Of a stretch of DNA of 19,021 nucleotides, positions 7,633 through 15,504 are shown one piece after another (the first letter of the stretch is position 1; every line of letters starts with the position of its first letter). The translations under genes and the position numbers were made by a program. The notes beneath the pieces are model-generated. The model ran no database searches. It was not told where the DNA came from and saw only the letters and a list, made by a program, of their open reading frames with translations. Source of the stretch: Lachnospiraceae bacterium (GTDB lineage: Bacteria > Bacillota_A > Clostridia > Lachnospirales > Lachnospiraceae); assembly GCA_024689605.1 (NCBI GenBank), contig JAILDD010000090.1, positions 1-19,021 of the forward strand. The letters run 5' to 3'.

Positions 7633-8541
7633 TCAACCCTTGCTTTCCTCAGCCGTAGCCTCAGTCTTCTCTTCCTTCTTCACATCCCCACCAAGGAAGA
7701 ATGCGATCACACAACCTATTGCGAAAGTCACAACGGAAGTGATTATTGTCAGTACATTTAAATCTGCAAAAATTTCTTTATTCATTATTATTATGGCAAT
7801 AGGCGAAGCAGTAATAAGTCCGATTATGCACCAGTAAACTACTGTGGCAAAGCGGTTGAACAGGAACTCAATCAACTTTGCTATGGCAAATATTCCTATC
7901 ACAACACCTATACCAAAGGGAAGAAGCACACCTACACCTGCAAGGATTCCCGGTACATCAAGATTTTTAAGTGCGCTTACCATATCATTTATGGCAGATA
8001 TTACAGGCTGATATAAACCAAGCAGCATAAGCATCATTGAGCCGCTGACTCCCGGTATCACCATGGTAGCAGCCGCTATCACCCCCGCTCCTACAAGCTT
8101 AAGTTCCGTAAGAAGACTGAAGCTTAAGTCTGCATCCTTGCCGGTAACACCATCAAGCAGGGCCAGCCCCACAACCAGTGCAAAGAAAACTATGAAGCCT
8201 ATGATATGCGCTATACCTACCTTTTTCCCTTTTACTTCTTTTACTATCATGGGCAGGCCGCCGAGTATAAGACCTATGAAAAAGAGATTGGTCTGTACCG
8301 GTATCTTGTCAAACATAAGCTCGATAAGCTTTGCCAGTCCTACAATTCCAAGTCCCATGCCTATTCCGATAGGAAGAAGTGTGATAATGCTCTTTTTTAT
8401 CTCCTTAAAGATATGTGTCAGCGCAAATATCATCTTGTCGTAGATACCCATTGAAACCGCCATGGTACCTCCGCTGACTCCCGGTATCACGTTTGCAATA
8501 CCAATAACCATTCCCCTTAAAATGTCCAGGATAAAACTCAT
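7633..8541 (-). CDS. popT: DUF368 family membrane protein, polyprenyl-phosphate translocase (PopT-type)
   Basis: This is a hydrophobic, multi-spanning protein of 302 residues with the family's internal duplication: NVIPGVSGG at 17-25 and MVIPGVSGS at 160-168, each opening a repeat half. DUF368 proteins were recently shown to return undecaprenyl phosphate, the lipid carrier of cell-wall synthesis, to the inner face of the membrane. The family match is strong and the role follows from it. The charged C-terminal tail (KKEEKTEATAEESKG) should be cytoplasmic. The ribosome site before 8541 is weak (GTGGTGTGAA). Upstream there is a TATAAT (8588-8593) and a perfect dyad (8557-8569). The stop codon abuts the long inverted repeat. 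Confidence 0.9.
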   Translation of the reverse strand: MSFILDILRGMVIGIANVIPGVSGGTMAVSMGIYDKMIFALTHIFKEIKKSIITLLPIGIGMGLGIVGLAKLIELMFDKIPVQTNLFFIGLILGGLPMIVKEVKGKKVGIAHIIGFIVFFALVVGLALLDGVTGKDADLSFSLLTELKLVGAGVIAAATMVIPGVSGSMMLMLLGLYQPVISAINDMVSALKNLDVPGILAGVGVLLPFGIGVVIGIFAIAKLIEFLFNRFATVVYWCIIGLITASPIAIIIMNKEIFADLNVLTIITSVVTFAIGCVIAFFLGGDVKKEEKTEATAEESKG

Positions 8542-8556
8542 TTCACACCACTTTCC

Positions 8557-8593
8557 GATCTGTCAGATCATATTTATTATTATTTGAATTATA
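8557..8593 (-). promoter_or_regulatory. Possible promoter and operator dyad before the DUF368 gene
   Basis: The 61-base AT-rich gap after hisC holds TATAAT on the minus strand (8588-8593) and, about 20 bases downstream, a perfect dyad GATCTG-A-CAGATC (8557-8569). No good -35 is seen, since that position falls inside the end of hisC. The dyad lies between the expected start of transcription and the ribosome site, where a repressor could act. Confidence 0.3.
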
Positions 8594-8602
8594 TTAAGAG
8601 CT

Positions 8603-9667
8603 TTAGTTGCTTACGAACTCCCTCAACGCTTCTATCAGCGAATCCGCTTCCTCCTCCGTCCCCACGGTAATACGAAGATAATTATCTATGCGGTCCTGCT
8701 TGAAGTACCTGACATAAATATTTTTACCGCGAAGATATTTGAAAATCTCTTCTGCAGGAACTGTAGCGTGGCTTGCAAAAATGAAATTACTCTTTGAATC
8801 CGGAAATGAGAAACCAAGGGCGGACAGTTCCTTTTTCATACGCTCACGTGTTTTTATTATCTTTGCAAGGGTCTGCTTAAAATAATCATCATCCTTTACC
8901 GCCTCCGTACCAAGCTCCAGTGAGGGACGGTTCATTGTATATGAATTTACGGAGTATTTCACATCATTAAGGAACTTTATCAGTTTCGCATTGCCTATGG
9001 CAAAACCTATGCGGAGACCGGCCATTGCACGGGATTTTGAAAAAGTCCTGATAACCAGCAGATTGTCATATTTCGGCACAAGGGACAATGCGCTTGTTCC
9101 TTCCTCTGCAAAGTCTATATATGCTTCGTCAATCATCACTATGCTTTCGGGATTTGACTTAACTATATCCTCTATTAGCGCAAGGTCCTCAAGCACTCCG
9201 GTAGGCGCATTGGGATTAGGAATTATTATTCCCCCGTTTTCCTGCTTGTAGTCATCAGCTTTTATCCTGAAATCAGAATCAAGCGCAGCCTTCTTATACG
9301 GTATCTTATACACATCGGACCACACCGGATAAAACGAATACGTTATATCCGGAAAGAGTATGGGCTTGTCTGAGTTAAAGAAAGTAAGGAATGCCATTGA
9401 AATGACATCATCCGACCCCACTCCCACAAATACCTGATCCGAGCCTACACCATAATACTCCGCAAGCACATCAACCAGAGAAGCCGCATCCGGTGCCGGA
9501 TAAAGCCTTAGATCCTCATAGCTTTCAGCTTCCAGAAGTTTCTTAACCCCGGGTGCCGGAGGATACGGACACTCATTCGTATTTAATTTTATTATCTTTT
9601 CCTGTGATTTCGGCTGTTCACCAGGCGTATATGGAACAACCTTTCTTACGTTTTTTTCCCAGCTCAT
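8603..9667 (-). CDS. hisC: Histidinol-phosphate aminotransferase
   Basis: HisC performs a late step of histidine synthesis, moving an amino group from glutamate to imidazole-acetol phosphate. The 354-residue protein has the family's marks: LNTNECPYPPAP near 28-39, NPNAPTG (151-157), DEAYIDFA with Asp180 and Tyr183, and TFSKSRAMAGLR, where Lys211 binds pyridoxal phosphate and Arg219 holds the phosphate. The end has YVRYF and YLRITVGT, as in HisC. The start has a GAGG site seven bases upstream. No other his gene lies in the window, so hisC stands apart from a his operon here. A related class I aminotransferase acting on phenylalanine or tyrosine is a lesser possibility. Confidence 0.9.
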   Translation of the reverse strand: MSWEKNVRKVVPYTPGEQPKSQEKIIKLNTNECPYPPAPGVKKLLEAESYEDLRLYPAPDAASLVDVLAEYYGVGSDQVFVGVGSDDVISMAFLTFFNSDKPILFPDITYSFYPVWSDVYKIPYKKAALDSDFRIKADDYKQENGGIIIPNPNAPTGVLEDLALIEDIVKSNPESIVMIDEAYIDFAEEGTSALSLVPKYDNLLVIRTFSKSRAMAGLRIGFAIGNAKLIKFLNDVKYSVNSYTMNRPSLELGTEAVKDDDYFKQTLAKIIKTRERMKKELSALGFSFPDSKSNFIFASHATVPAEEIFKYLRGKNIYVRYFKQDRIDNYLRITVGTEEEADSLIEALREFVSN

Positions 9668-9683
9668 TTTTTAACCTCTTTAT

Positions 9684-10346
9684 TTATTCCTGTCCGGCAA
9701 GTCTGTCACGTTCTTCCCTTGCCCTTATCTTCTCAAACTCATTCTCGTACTCGCTCTCATATTCAAATAGATAGCTTTCATACGGATTGATTATCAGCGT
9801 ATCCTTATATGTCTTCAGTCGCTTGTACTCTCTTCCATAAGTTGCATGCACATGTCCGTGAAGAAAATACCTGGGTGAATTCTTATCCAGCAGTTTATTA
9901 AAGGCCTTAAATCCCGTGTGGGGAAGATCTCTTCCGTCCCCTATCTGAAATGCAGGTGAATGGGTGACCAGTATATCAAAGCCTTCATTTTTCTTTATTT
10001 TGGACCAGAGCCTTGAAACACGCACATTCATTTCCTTCTGCGTGAACTGGTACGGTCCCGGCTTGTACCTCATTGATCCGCCTACACCAAGTATGCGTAT
10101 TCCCTGATATACATATATGTCATTTTCTATACAGATACAGCCCTCCGGCGGCGTCGTATCATATACGGCATCGTGATTTCCCATTACGTAGAGTATGGGC
10201 ACATGGGCAAAGGTCGCAAGGAAAGAAAGGTATGCGGGCTTTAAGTCGCCGCAGGATATTATGAGATCTAGGCCGTCAAGCTTCCCCGGCCTGTAAAAAT
10301 CCCAATAATTCTTCGATTCCTTGTCCGCAAGTGCCAGTATCTTCAC
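9684..10346 (-). CDS. Calcineurin-like metallophosphoesterase
   Basis: This 220-residue protein has a two-metal phosphoesterase fold. Most motifs are present: SCGDLKP (Asp34), GNHD (56-59), VTHSP (His129) and HGHVH (163-167). The first motif, normally D-x-H, reads ALADKES, with lysine where histidine is expected. In related clostridial proteins this position is also not histidine, so it is a subfamily trait rather than damage. The C-terminus is a charged helix (EYESEYENEFEKIRAREER). Its start overlaps the stop of the BMP/ParB-like gene by four bases (ATGA), which indicates translational coupling and probably a shared role. The substrate, perhaps a nucleotide or cyclic nucleotide, is unknown. 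Confidence 0.82.
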   Translation of the reverse strand: MKILALADKESKNYWDFYRPGKLDGLDLIISCGDLKPAYLSFLATFAHVPILYVMGNHDAVYDTTPPEGCICIENDIYVYQGIRILGVGGSMRYKPGPYQFTQKEMNVRVSRLWSKIKKNEGFDILVTHSPAFQIGDGRDLPHTGFKAFNKLLDKNSPRYFLHGHVHATYGREYKRLKTYKDTLIINPYESYLFEYESEYENEFEKIRAREERDRLAGQE

Positions 10347-12280
10347 GCCGGTCCCTCAGTATCTTTCTTTATCCCCTGCACTTTTACAAGATCAACGGCC
10401 TCATCCTTAAGTTCGGAGATATCCGGTATATAGCCGACTATATTGTCATTAAGCCAGTCAAAGGAAACAGATTCTTTAGCTGTAAGGGTCTGGCCGTCTT
10501 CGCAGCGCATCTCACCGTTCTGATCATAGATCGGTCCCGTGAAGGGATTAAGATCCATGTCCCGTATATCTGCCCGGAAAGTCCTGAGCATTCTGACTAC
10601 TCCCGCAGGAAGATTCCTCGAATAAATGACATCTATTGCCCCGGAGGACATTCCCCAGAAATAATTCAGCGCCTGGTTTTCATAAACATTTTCATCGTTT
10701 TTATACCCGCCCGAAAGGATTGAATGAATTATCTCCTCATACAGCTTGCCCCAGTGCCTTACCGGAACCGCCAGGTTTGTATGGGTACCGTCCTCATTAG
10801 GTATATAAAGACCGAACTCCTGCCCCTGGCTGACCTTGGCATTCAGATCCCTTCCCGAAATGAGGGTGACATCATTTTTCCTGAATTCTTCATTCACATC
10901 CCTGTCTTTTACCATGGACCATTCAAGAAAAACCTTTGCCCTGGGATTTACAGTCTGGACTCCCAGCGCAAATGCGTTTATCTCTGCCGTAGTACCATGT
11001 ATGGGATAATCCGAAATGTATCCTATGGAACCATGCTCAAGCATAACTCCCGCAATGGTACCGGTTATGAACTTGGCCTCATACATCCTAAGATAATAAG
11101 ACCTTATGGTCTGATGGGACAAGCTCATTGAGCAGTTGAGTATCTTAACCTCCGGATGCCTTATGGCCGCCCTGAGTGCCGGGGATGCCAGCTTGGGTGA
11201 TGTGGCAAATATGACTTTATTGCCCGCCTCAACTGCAGCATCAAACACGTCATCCGCATCATCTCCATCCACTCTCTCTATGCAGGATGTGGCAATCTTG
11301 TCCCCGAAGGCATCCATCACATACTTCCTGCCCAGCTCATGGGAATATGTCCAGGATGATTCATTGGCACTCTTATCATGGATGAATGCGATCTTGAGTT
11401 GCTGCGTGTTTCCCGGGAAGAGCTTCATAAGATTAAGTTTTTTGGGCTCCCGGGTGGGATTCAGCACCAGTGTCAGCTCATCACCTTTGTCATAGAGGGC
11501 AAATTCCCTCCAGAAGCGCAGCACGTCAGTCCTTATCTCCGCCTGCGACGCATCCTTCACTTCATCATAATTAAAAATACTTAGGAAAAGACAGAGTGCA
11601 TCCCCCACCGTTATGTGAAATTTCCCCTCCGCCCTTACCTTGAATTCCTTTGCAAAGAAAGTATAGAAAGCCCTGAACTCCAGCTCCTCGTCCTTGGTCC
11701 ACTTCCTGGTATTTCCTTCATCATCCGTCACCGGGTATGTCTCAGCGATCAGCTTCTTAAAATTACCCTCACGGCTCATAAACAGATAGTTTACGCCCGT
11801 GATTTCATAGAAATCCACAAATTCATAGTAAAGCCTGCACTCCGGATCATCCGTGCGCTTAGGCAGCATACGGGTTACATTTCCCTCAATGGTGACTGCA
11901 CCCATGAACTTTGACACGGAAACTCGCTTGTTTCCTTCCATTACATAGAATTTATTATTAAATTCATAAGCAACGATGGGATCACGCATGCCTTCTGCCT
12001 CCATGCCGTCATAGAGCTGGCTCCATTTGAAGGCAAACTCGGAATTCTCATCCAGTATAGGCATAAAATTCCTGGCAAAAGACGCGGTACGGCCGGCAGC
12101 ATAAGTTCCCACTACCTGATCCAAAGGAATCTGAACCAGTCCCAAAGGAACCTGTGCGTCTATATCCACATGGGAAACGATTTCGTCCAGGACCGGCAGA
12201 TACGGGTATTCACCGCGAACTACGCAGGACCTGTATTCCTTTTCCCCCATTCTCATTGCTTTTATATAATCTGCTATCAT
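10343..12280 (-). CDS. ParB-like domain fused to BMP (PnrA/Med-type) ligand-binding domain, cytoplasmic
   Basis: This 645-residue protein has two parts. Residues about 40-135 look like a ParB/Srx-type domain: VQIPLDQVVGTYAAGR, then RDPIVAYEFNNKFYVMEGNKRVSVSKFMGA, which follows the ParB pattern of PI-V, a strand, then G-x-R and a helix. Residues about 294-590 form a BMP (Bmp/PnrA/Med) binding domain, with KIAFIHDKSANESSW, GTIAGVMLEHGSIGYISDYPI and INAFALGVQTVNPRAKV in the usual order. BMP proteins are normally exported nucleoside receptors. Here the N-terminus (MIADYIKAMRMGEKEYRSC) shows no signal peptide or lipobox, so the protein should stay in the cytoplasm, as Bacillus Med also lacks a typical transport role. 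The start has GAGGAG ten bases upstream. The next gene, a metallophosphoesterase, overlaps by ATGA. The function is unknown; nucleoside sensing is a fair inference. Confidence 0.78.
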   Translation of the reverse strand: MIADYIKAMRMGEKEYRSCVVRGEYPYLPVLDEIVSHVDIDAQVPLGLVQIPLDQVVGTYAAGRTASFARNFMPILDENSEFAFKWSQLYDGMEAEGMRDPIVAYEFNNKFYVMEGNKRVSVSKFMGAVTIEGNVTRMLPKRTDDPECRLYYEFVDFYEITGVNYLFMSREGNFKKLIAETYPVTDDEGNTRKWTKDEELEFRAFYTFFAKEFKVRAEGKFHITVGDALCLFLSIFNYDEVKDASQAEIRTDVLRFWREFALYDKGDELTLVLNPTREPKKLNLMKLFPGNTQQLKIAFIHDKSANESSWTYSHELGRKYVMDAFGDKIATSCIERVDGDDADDVFDAAVEAGNKVIFATSPKLASPALRAAIRHPEVKILNCSMSLSHQTIRSYYLRMYEAKFITGTIAGVMLEHGSIGYISDYPIHGTTAEINAFALGVQTVNPRAKVFLEWSMVKDRDVNEEFRKNDVTLISGRDLNAKVSQGQEFGLYIPNEDGTHTNLAVPVRHWGKLYEEIIHSILSGGYKNDENVYENQALNYFWGMSSGAIDVIYSRNLPAGVVRMLRTFRADIRDMDLNPFTGPIYDQNGEMRCEDGQTLTAKESVSFDWLNDNIVGYIPDISELKDEAVDLVKVQGIKKDTEGPA

Positions 12281-12314
12281 TTTTTAATTACTCCTCGCTA
12301 AACATAACAAATCA

Positions 12315-13040
12315 TTATAACACATACGCCGAAATAAAAACAAACGCGTTGGCCGACAAATGGAACAGCACGCATAGCGCAAAGGTCTTTGACTGCCTGT
12401 ATATCAGCGCCATTATAAGTCCCATGACAAATGCATATATTGCTACAACCACATTTCCATGGACCAAAGCAAAGAATACAGATGTAATAAGTACAGCCTG
12501 GCTTTCACCTATGGTCTTTTTTATACGACCGTAGGTCAGCCATCGGAAGGTCATCTCTTCAAGCAGAGGTGATAAAAACACGTACAATATCAATCCCGGC
12601 AGAAAGGGCTTGCCGGCATCAAAAGACAGCCCCTGAGTCAGGCTGTCATCCGCCTTGACCATCTCCAGAATACATGCTGCCAGCGAATTAAGCGCTATGG
12701 CAAAGCCGCCGCCGGCTGCGAATGTACAGATATATGTAATTATATTCTTTGGATTAACCGGGTTTATCTTCTGCTCGACGGGATCGCTTTTCCTGAAAAT
12801 AAGCCACAGAAAAACTACAGTCACCACATAAGCAATAATGCTGCACCACATCTCCACAGATGATGCATTCCTCCTGAACACACCGGAGAGTTCCCCGTTG
12901 CTGCGGGCCACATAAAGAACAATAAGTCTTGCCCCGCGTATCAGCAGATTTAATGTCACATAATACGCCGCAAAAGGCAGTATCATGTATACTGACCGGC
13001 CGAAGGATGATTCAGTTAATTTAAATTTATTCTTTTCCAT
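12315..13040 (-). CDS. CPBP-family intramembrane metalloprotease (CAAX/Abi-like)
   Basis: This hydrophobic protein of 241 residues has several membrane spans and the three motifs of CPBP glutamic/metallo-type intramembrane proteases. LLEEMTFRW carries Glu161, Glu162 and Arg166; FFALVHGN carries His194; FHLSANAF carries His227 and Asn231. Eukaryotic relatives cleave prenylated CAAX proteins. Bacterial members act in bacteriocin immunity, peptide maturation or regulated proteolysis, and no peptide gene is seen beside this one. The start codon at 13040 has only a weak GGGAAATC site. It is separated from the BMP/ParB-like gene by 34 bases. Confidence 0.85.
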   Translation of the reverse strand: MEKNKFKLTESSFGRSVYMILPFAAYYVTLNLLIRGARLIVLYVARSNGELSGVFRRNASSVEMWCSIIAYVVTVVFLWLIFRKSDPVEQKINPVNPKNIITYICTFAAGGGFAIALNSLAACILEMVKADDSLTQGLSFDAGKPFLPGLILYVFLSPLLEEMTFRWLTYGRIKKTIGESQAVLITSVFFALVHGNVVVAIYAFVMGLIMALIYRQSKTFALCVLFHLSANAFVFISAYVL

Positions 13041-13074
13041 GATTTCCCAAAACGATTGCTCAAAATATCATTTA

Positions 13075-13147
13075 ATTCACACGGATTGTTACGCGCTCCC
13101 ACTGCAAGCAAGCTTGCGTGTAAGTAAAGTACTTGGGGCTTGTGAAT
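13075..13147. repeat. Small inverted-repeat element with cloverleaf-like fold
   Basis: The interval is closed by ATTCACA (13075-13081) and TGTGAAT (13141-13147). It contains a perfect dyad GCAAGC-AA-GCTTGC set inside a longer imperfect stem (TTACGCGC with GTGTAA), and a second hairpin AAGTA-AAG-TACTT. It is GC-rich compared with the flanks. It has no tRNA T-arm or anticodon features. It may be a dispersed repeat or a structured leader of the CPBP gene, which starts 35 bases further on. Confidence 0.45.
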
Positions 13148-13150
13148 CTC

Positions 13151-13179
13151 AAAAAAAGCACCGCTGCCGCAGTGCTTTT
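13151..13179 (-). terminator. Intrinsic terminator after the HD-GYP gene
   Basis: On the minus strand an 8-bp stem (AAAAGCAC with GTGCTTTT, one inner mismatch, then two more pairs and a 4-base loop) is followed by a run of seven T. It lies about 13 bases after the HD-GYP stop codon. The A-run on the other side makes it potentially bidirectional. A second AT-rich hairpin (13180-13198) overlaps the stop codon. Confidence 0.85.
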
Positions 13180-13191
13180 AAACTAATCAGT

Positions 13192-15504
13192 TTAGTTTTC
13201 CCCCGCTCTGCCAGCCAGCATAGGATTTCCTGCTGATGGCAGAACTTCCGCCGCCCTGTGTCTTGCAAAAGGATTCGGGTCTTCTTCCTTATTATCGTCT
13301 AAACTCAGCAGGTCGTCATCAAGGAAAGGCAGACCCTCCAGACCGGAATTCACCGGTTCGGAAGGAGAATTCTGTTTGTCGTCTTCTTTTTTATCTTTCG
13401 CTGCACTGTCAGCACTTCCATTATCTTTAGCTGCCTCCAGATCCAAAGTAGTTCCTGTGCCCCTGGATTTCTTTCCACGGCGTGATTTAGGCTTGCCGGA
13501 TCTGGGAATCTCATCCATTACAACAGCCTTCTCAGTCTCTTCTGCTTTGGTCCTTTCAAGCTCCTCATTTCTGGCCCTTATCTCTTCGTTAACGGATTCA
13601 GCTGTTCTGCGCTTCCGTGTTTCTTCCGGAGCTGAAGCTGCGTCAGGTTTTTTATCCTGTGCGGACGTTCCATCTTTCTCTTCAGCTTTGGATTTATCGT
13701 CAGCCTGCTGCTCTTTTACTTCGGATCTGTCTTTTTTCTTATCCTGTCCACCGGATTTTGATATGACATCATCAGGAGCGAGAGTACGTCCGATCATATC
13801 ATCCTTTTCGTATTTTTTCTCTGCCGGCTTATCAGCCTGAGGCAGCTGTGCAAAGGGAACATCTATATCCAGCAGTTCCTCAGTAACAGTTATTCCCACC
13901 TCGTCATCCGGTATTGCTTCGTCACGGATAGCTCGCTCCTGCTCTTCCATGCGCTTCCCGTCTGCCTGGAAATCAGAATATGACCTTTCTTCCGCTTCTT
14001 TCTCCCAGAGGTCCTCTTCCTTCATCTGGGCAGAAAGTTCCTTGAAATGCTTGGACATATAATCCGAAACGATAAGAACTATGCCCGAATCCAGCTTACC
14101 TTCCTGGGCCATCTCGTTCAGTATGCTGAGAGCCTTTTCCAGCGTCAGTTTTTTCTTATACGGCCTGTCATCCGCAGTAAGGGAGTCAAAAATATCGCAT
14201 ACCGTCATTATCCTGGTCAGCAGATCAAGCTGCCCATCCTTAAGACCTCTCGGATAGCCGCTGCCATCGATATATTCATGGTGGTTCGATGCAATCGCGA
14301 CCACTCTGTCATACTTGTCATAGAAATTGATCTTTGAAAGCATCTGTGCCGTATACGTGACATGACGCTTTACAATCTCCCTCTCTTCCTCCGTCAATGT
14401 ACCCTTGCGGATATGAAGAGAATACTTTTCATTTTCATCAAGATACGGTGTGATGGTACCATCAAAATCCTCATAGTATTTCTCACCCATCTGATCGATG
14501 AATGCTATCTGCTCGTCAGTAAGGAATCCTGATGTATTCAGAGTATCCAGCTGATCCAGAAATCTCCCCAGCAGCTCATCTTCCTCCTGCCAGAGTTCAA
14601 TCTGCATCTTGCGCTCCAGCATGTCTATCTTGATCCGAAGACGGATCTTTTCCAGCTTATTGCGAAGATCCGAATATTTTTCACCTAAACGCGTAGCCTT
14701 ATTCAGGATTTCGCGAGGGGTTACCATCTTTCCTATATCATGGAGCTTTGCAGCAAGCAGGAGCTGCTCCTGCTCATTAGGTGTAATATATCTGTCAATA
14801 GCATCCCTGGTATACAGTACATTCATGTAGTCCGTAATAGCCTGACAGTATCTGGCAACATGTTTTGTATGTTTGCCATTGTAAGGGGTACGGGCGTCGA
14901 TCGCGGTAGTCATGCATTCCACAAAAGACTCCAATAATTCCTCCTGATCCTGTATCAGTATCATACTTGTAAGGGTATTGGCCATCTGCGCCGTAAGGGA
15001 CTTGACCAGCTTCTCATAATCAGAGCTGAAAGGTATGATGTTACGCTCTTCGTCAAGGCAGTTATAAAGCATCATAACCCCAAGCACTGACTGATCCGGC
15101 TCAAGTATGGGGATCATCAGTACTGACTGGGTGCGGTAATCATTCTCTTCATCAAATTTCTTTATTTCGGTGATATCAAACCGCTCATCAAGATATATAT
15201 CCGGAATGTTTAAAAGATTTTCGGGATTGTGATAACAATAGGTAAAGATATCCGTATCATCAGGACCTGCCGCTATCTTGTCAGCCTCAATGCTGCTCTT
15301 TTTGCTGTCAGCATCCAGTGTACGGTTTATGTCAAGCAGATGCTTAAGTGAACCCTCCGCCTCAATATACAGCGAGCCGCCATCCGCATCAGTGAAGTCA
15401 ATGCACTTATCCAGTATCATATCAAACAAAGCCACGAAATTATTTTCCGTAGCAATGCGATAGCCTAAGCTGAGTAATTCCTCAATATCCTCTGTTATCT
15501 GCAT
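13192..15504 (-). CDS. GAF and HD-GYP domain phosphodiesterase with long charged C-terminal tail
   Basis: The protein is 770 residues. Residues about 10-185 look like a GAF sensor domain (DADGGSLYIEAEG; QSVLMIPILEPDQSVLGVMMLYN). An HD-GYP domain follows: KHTKHVARYC (about 211-220), LHDIGK with His255 and Asp256, HHEYIDGSGYPRG (408-420) and MTVCDIFDSLTADDRPYK. HD-GYP proteins break down cyclic di-GMP or related dinucleotides with two or three metal ions. Between LHDIGK and the next conserved histidine (RHVTYT, about 381) lies an extra, helical stretch of about 95 residues. From about 500 to the end the sequence is charged and of low complexity (Lys, Glu, Asp, Ala, Ser), probably disordered. 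The ATG has AGGA seven bases upstream, a good promoter lies 130 bases upstream, and a terminator follows. Confidence 0.88.
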   Translation of the reverse strand: MQITEDIEELLSLGYRIATENNFVALFDMILDKCIDFTDADGGSLYIEAEGSLKHLLDINRTLDADSKKSSIEADKIAAGPDDTDIFTYCYHNPENLLNIPDIYLDERFDITEIKKFDEENDYRTQSVLMIPILEPDQSVLGVMMLYNCLDEERNIIPFSSDYEKLVKSLTAQMANTLTSMILIQDQEELLESFVECMTTAIDARTPYNGKHTKHVARYCQAITDYMNVLYTRDAIDRYITPNEQEQLLLAAKLHDIGKMVTPREILNKATRLGEKYSDLRNKLEKIRLRIKIDMLERKMQIELWQEEDELLGRFLDQLDTLNTSGFLTDEQIAFIDQMGEKYYEDFDGTITPYLDENEKYSLHIRKGTLTEEEREIVKRHVTYTAQMLSKINFYDKYDRVVAIASNHHEYIDGSGYPRGLKDGQLDLLTRIMTVCDIFDSLTADDRPYKKKLTLEKALSILNEMAQEGKLDSGIVLIVSDYMSKHFKELSAQMKEEDLWEKEAEERSYSDFQADGKRMEEQERAIRDEAIPDDEVGITVTEELLDIDVPFAQLPQADKPAEKKYEKDDMIGRTLAPDDVISKSGGQDKKKDRSEVKEQQADDKSKAEEKDGTSAQDKKPDAASAPEETRKRRTAESVNEEIRARNEELERTKAEETEKAVVMDEIPRSGKPKSRRGKKSRGTGTTLDLEAAKDNGSADSAAKDKKEDDKQNSPSEPVNSGLEGLPFLDDDLLSLDDNKEEDPNPFARHRAAEVLPSAGNPMLAGRAGEN

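Noticed and set aside
7335..7658. Two short open frames (66 residues on minus, 80 residues on plus) in the gap between the methyltransferase and the DUF368 gene.
   Set aside because: Both lie within the long inverted repeat, mirror each other because of the palindrome, have no ribosome site and no recognisable domain.
13075..13147. A tRNA gene, because the element is 73 bases long and folds like a cloverleaf.
   Set aside because: No T-arm consensus (GTTCGA), no D-arm pattern, no anticodon loop and no CCA context on either strand.
13376..13840. A 154-residue serine-rich frame on the plus strand.
   Set aside because: It is the mirror of the charged low-complexity tail of the HD-GYP protein; Lys/Glu/Asp-rich coding gives Ser/Leu/Phe-rich antisense frames.
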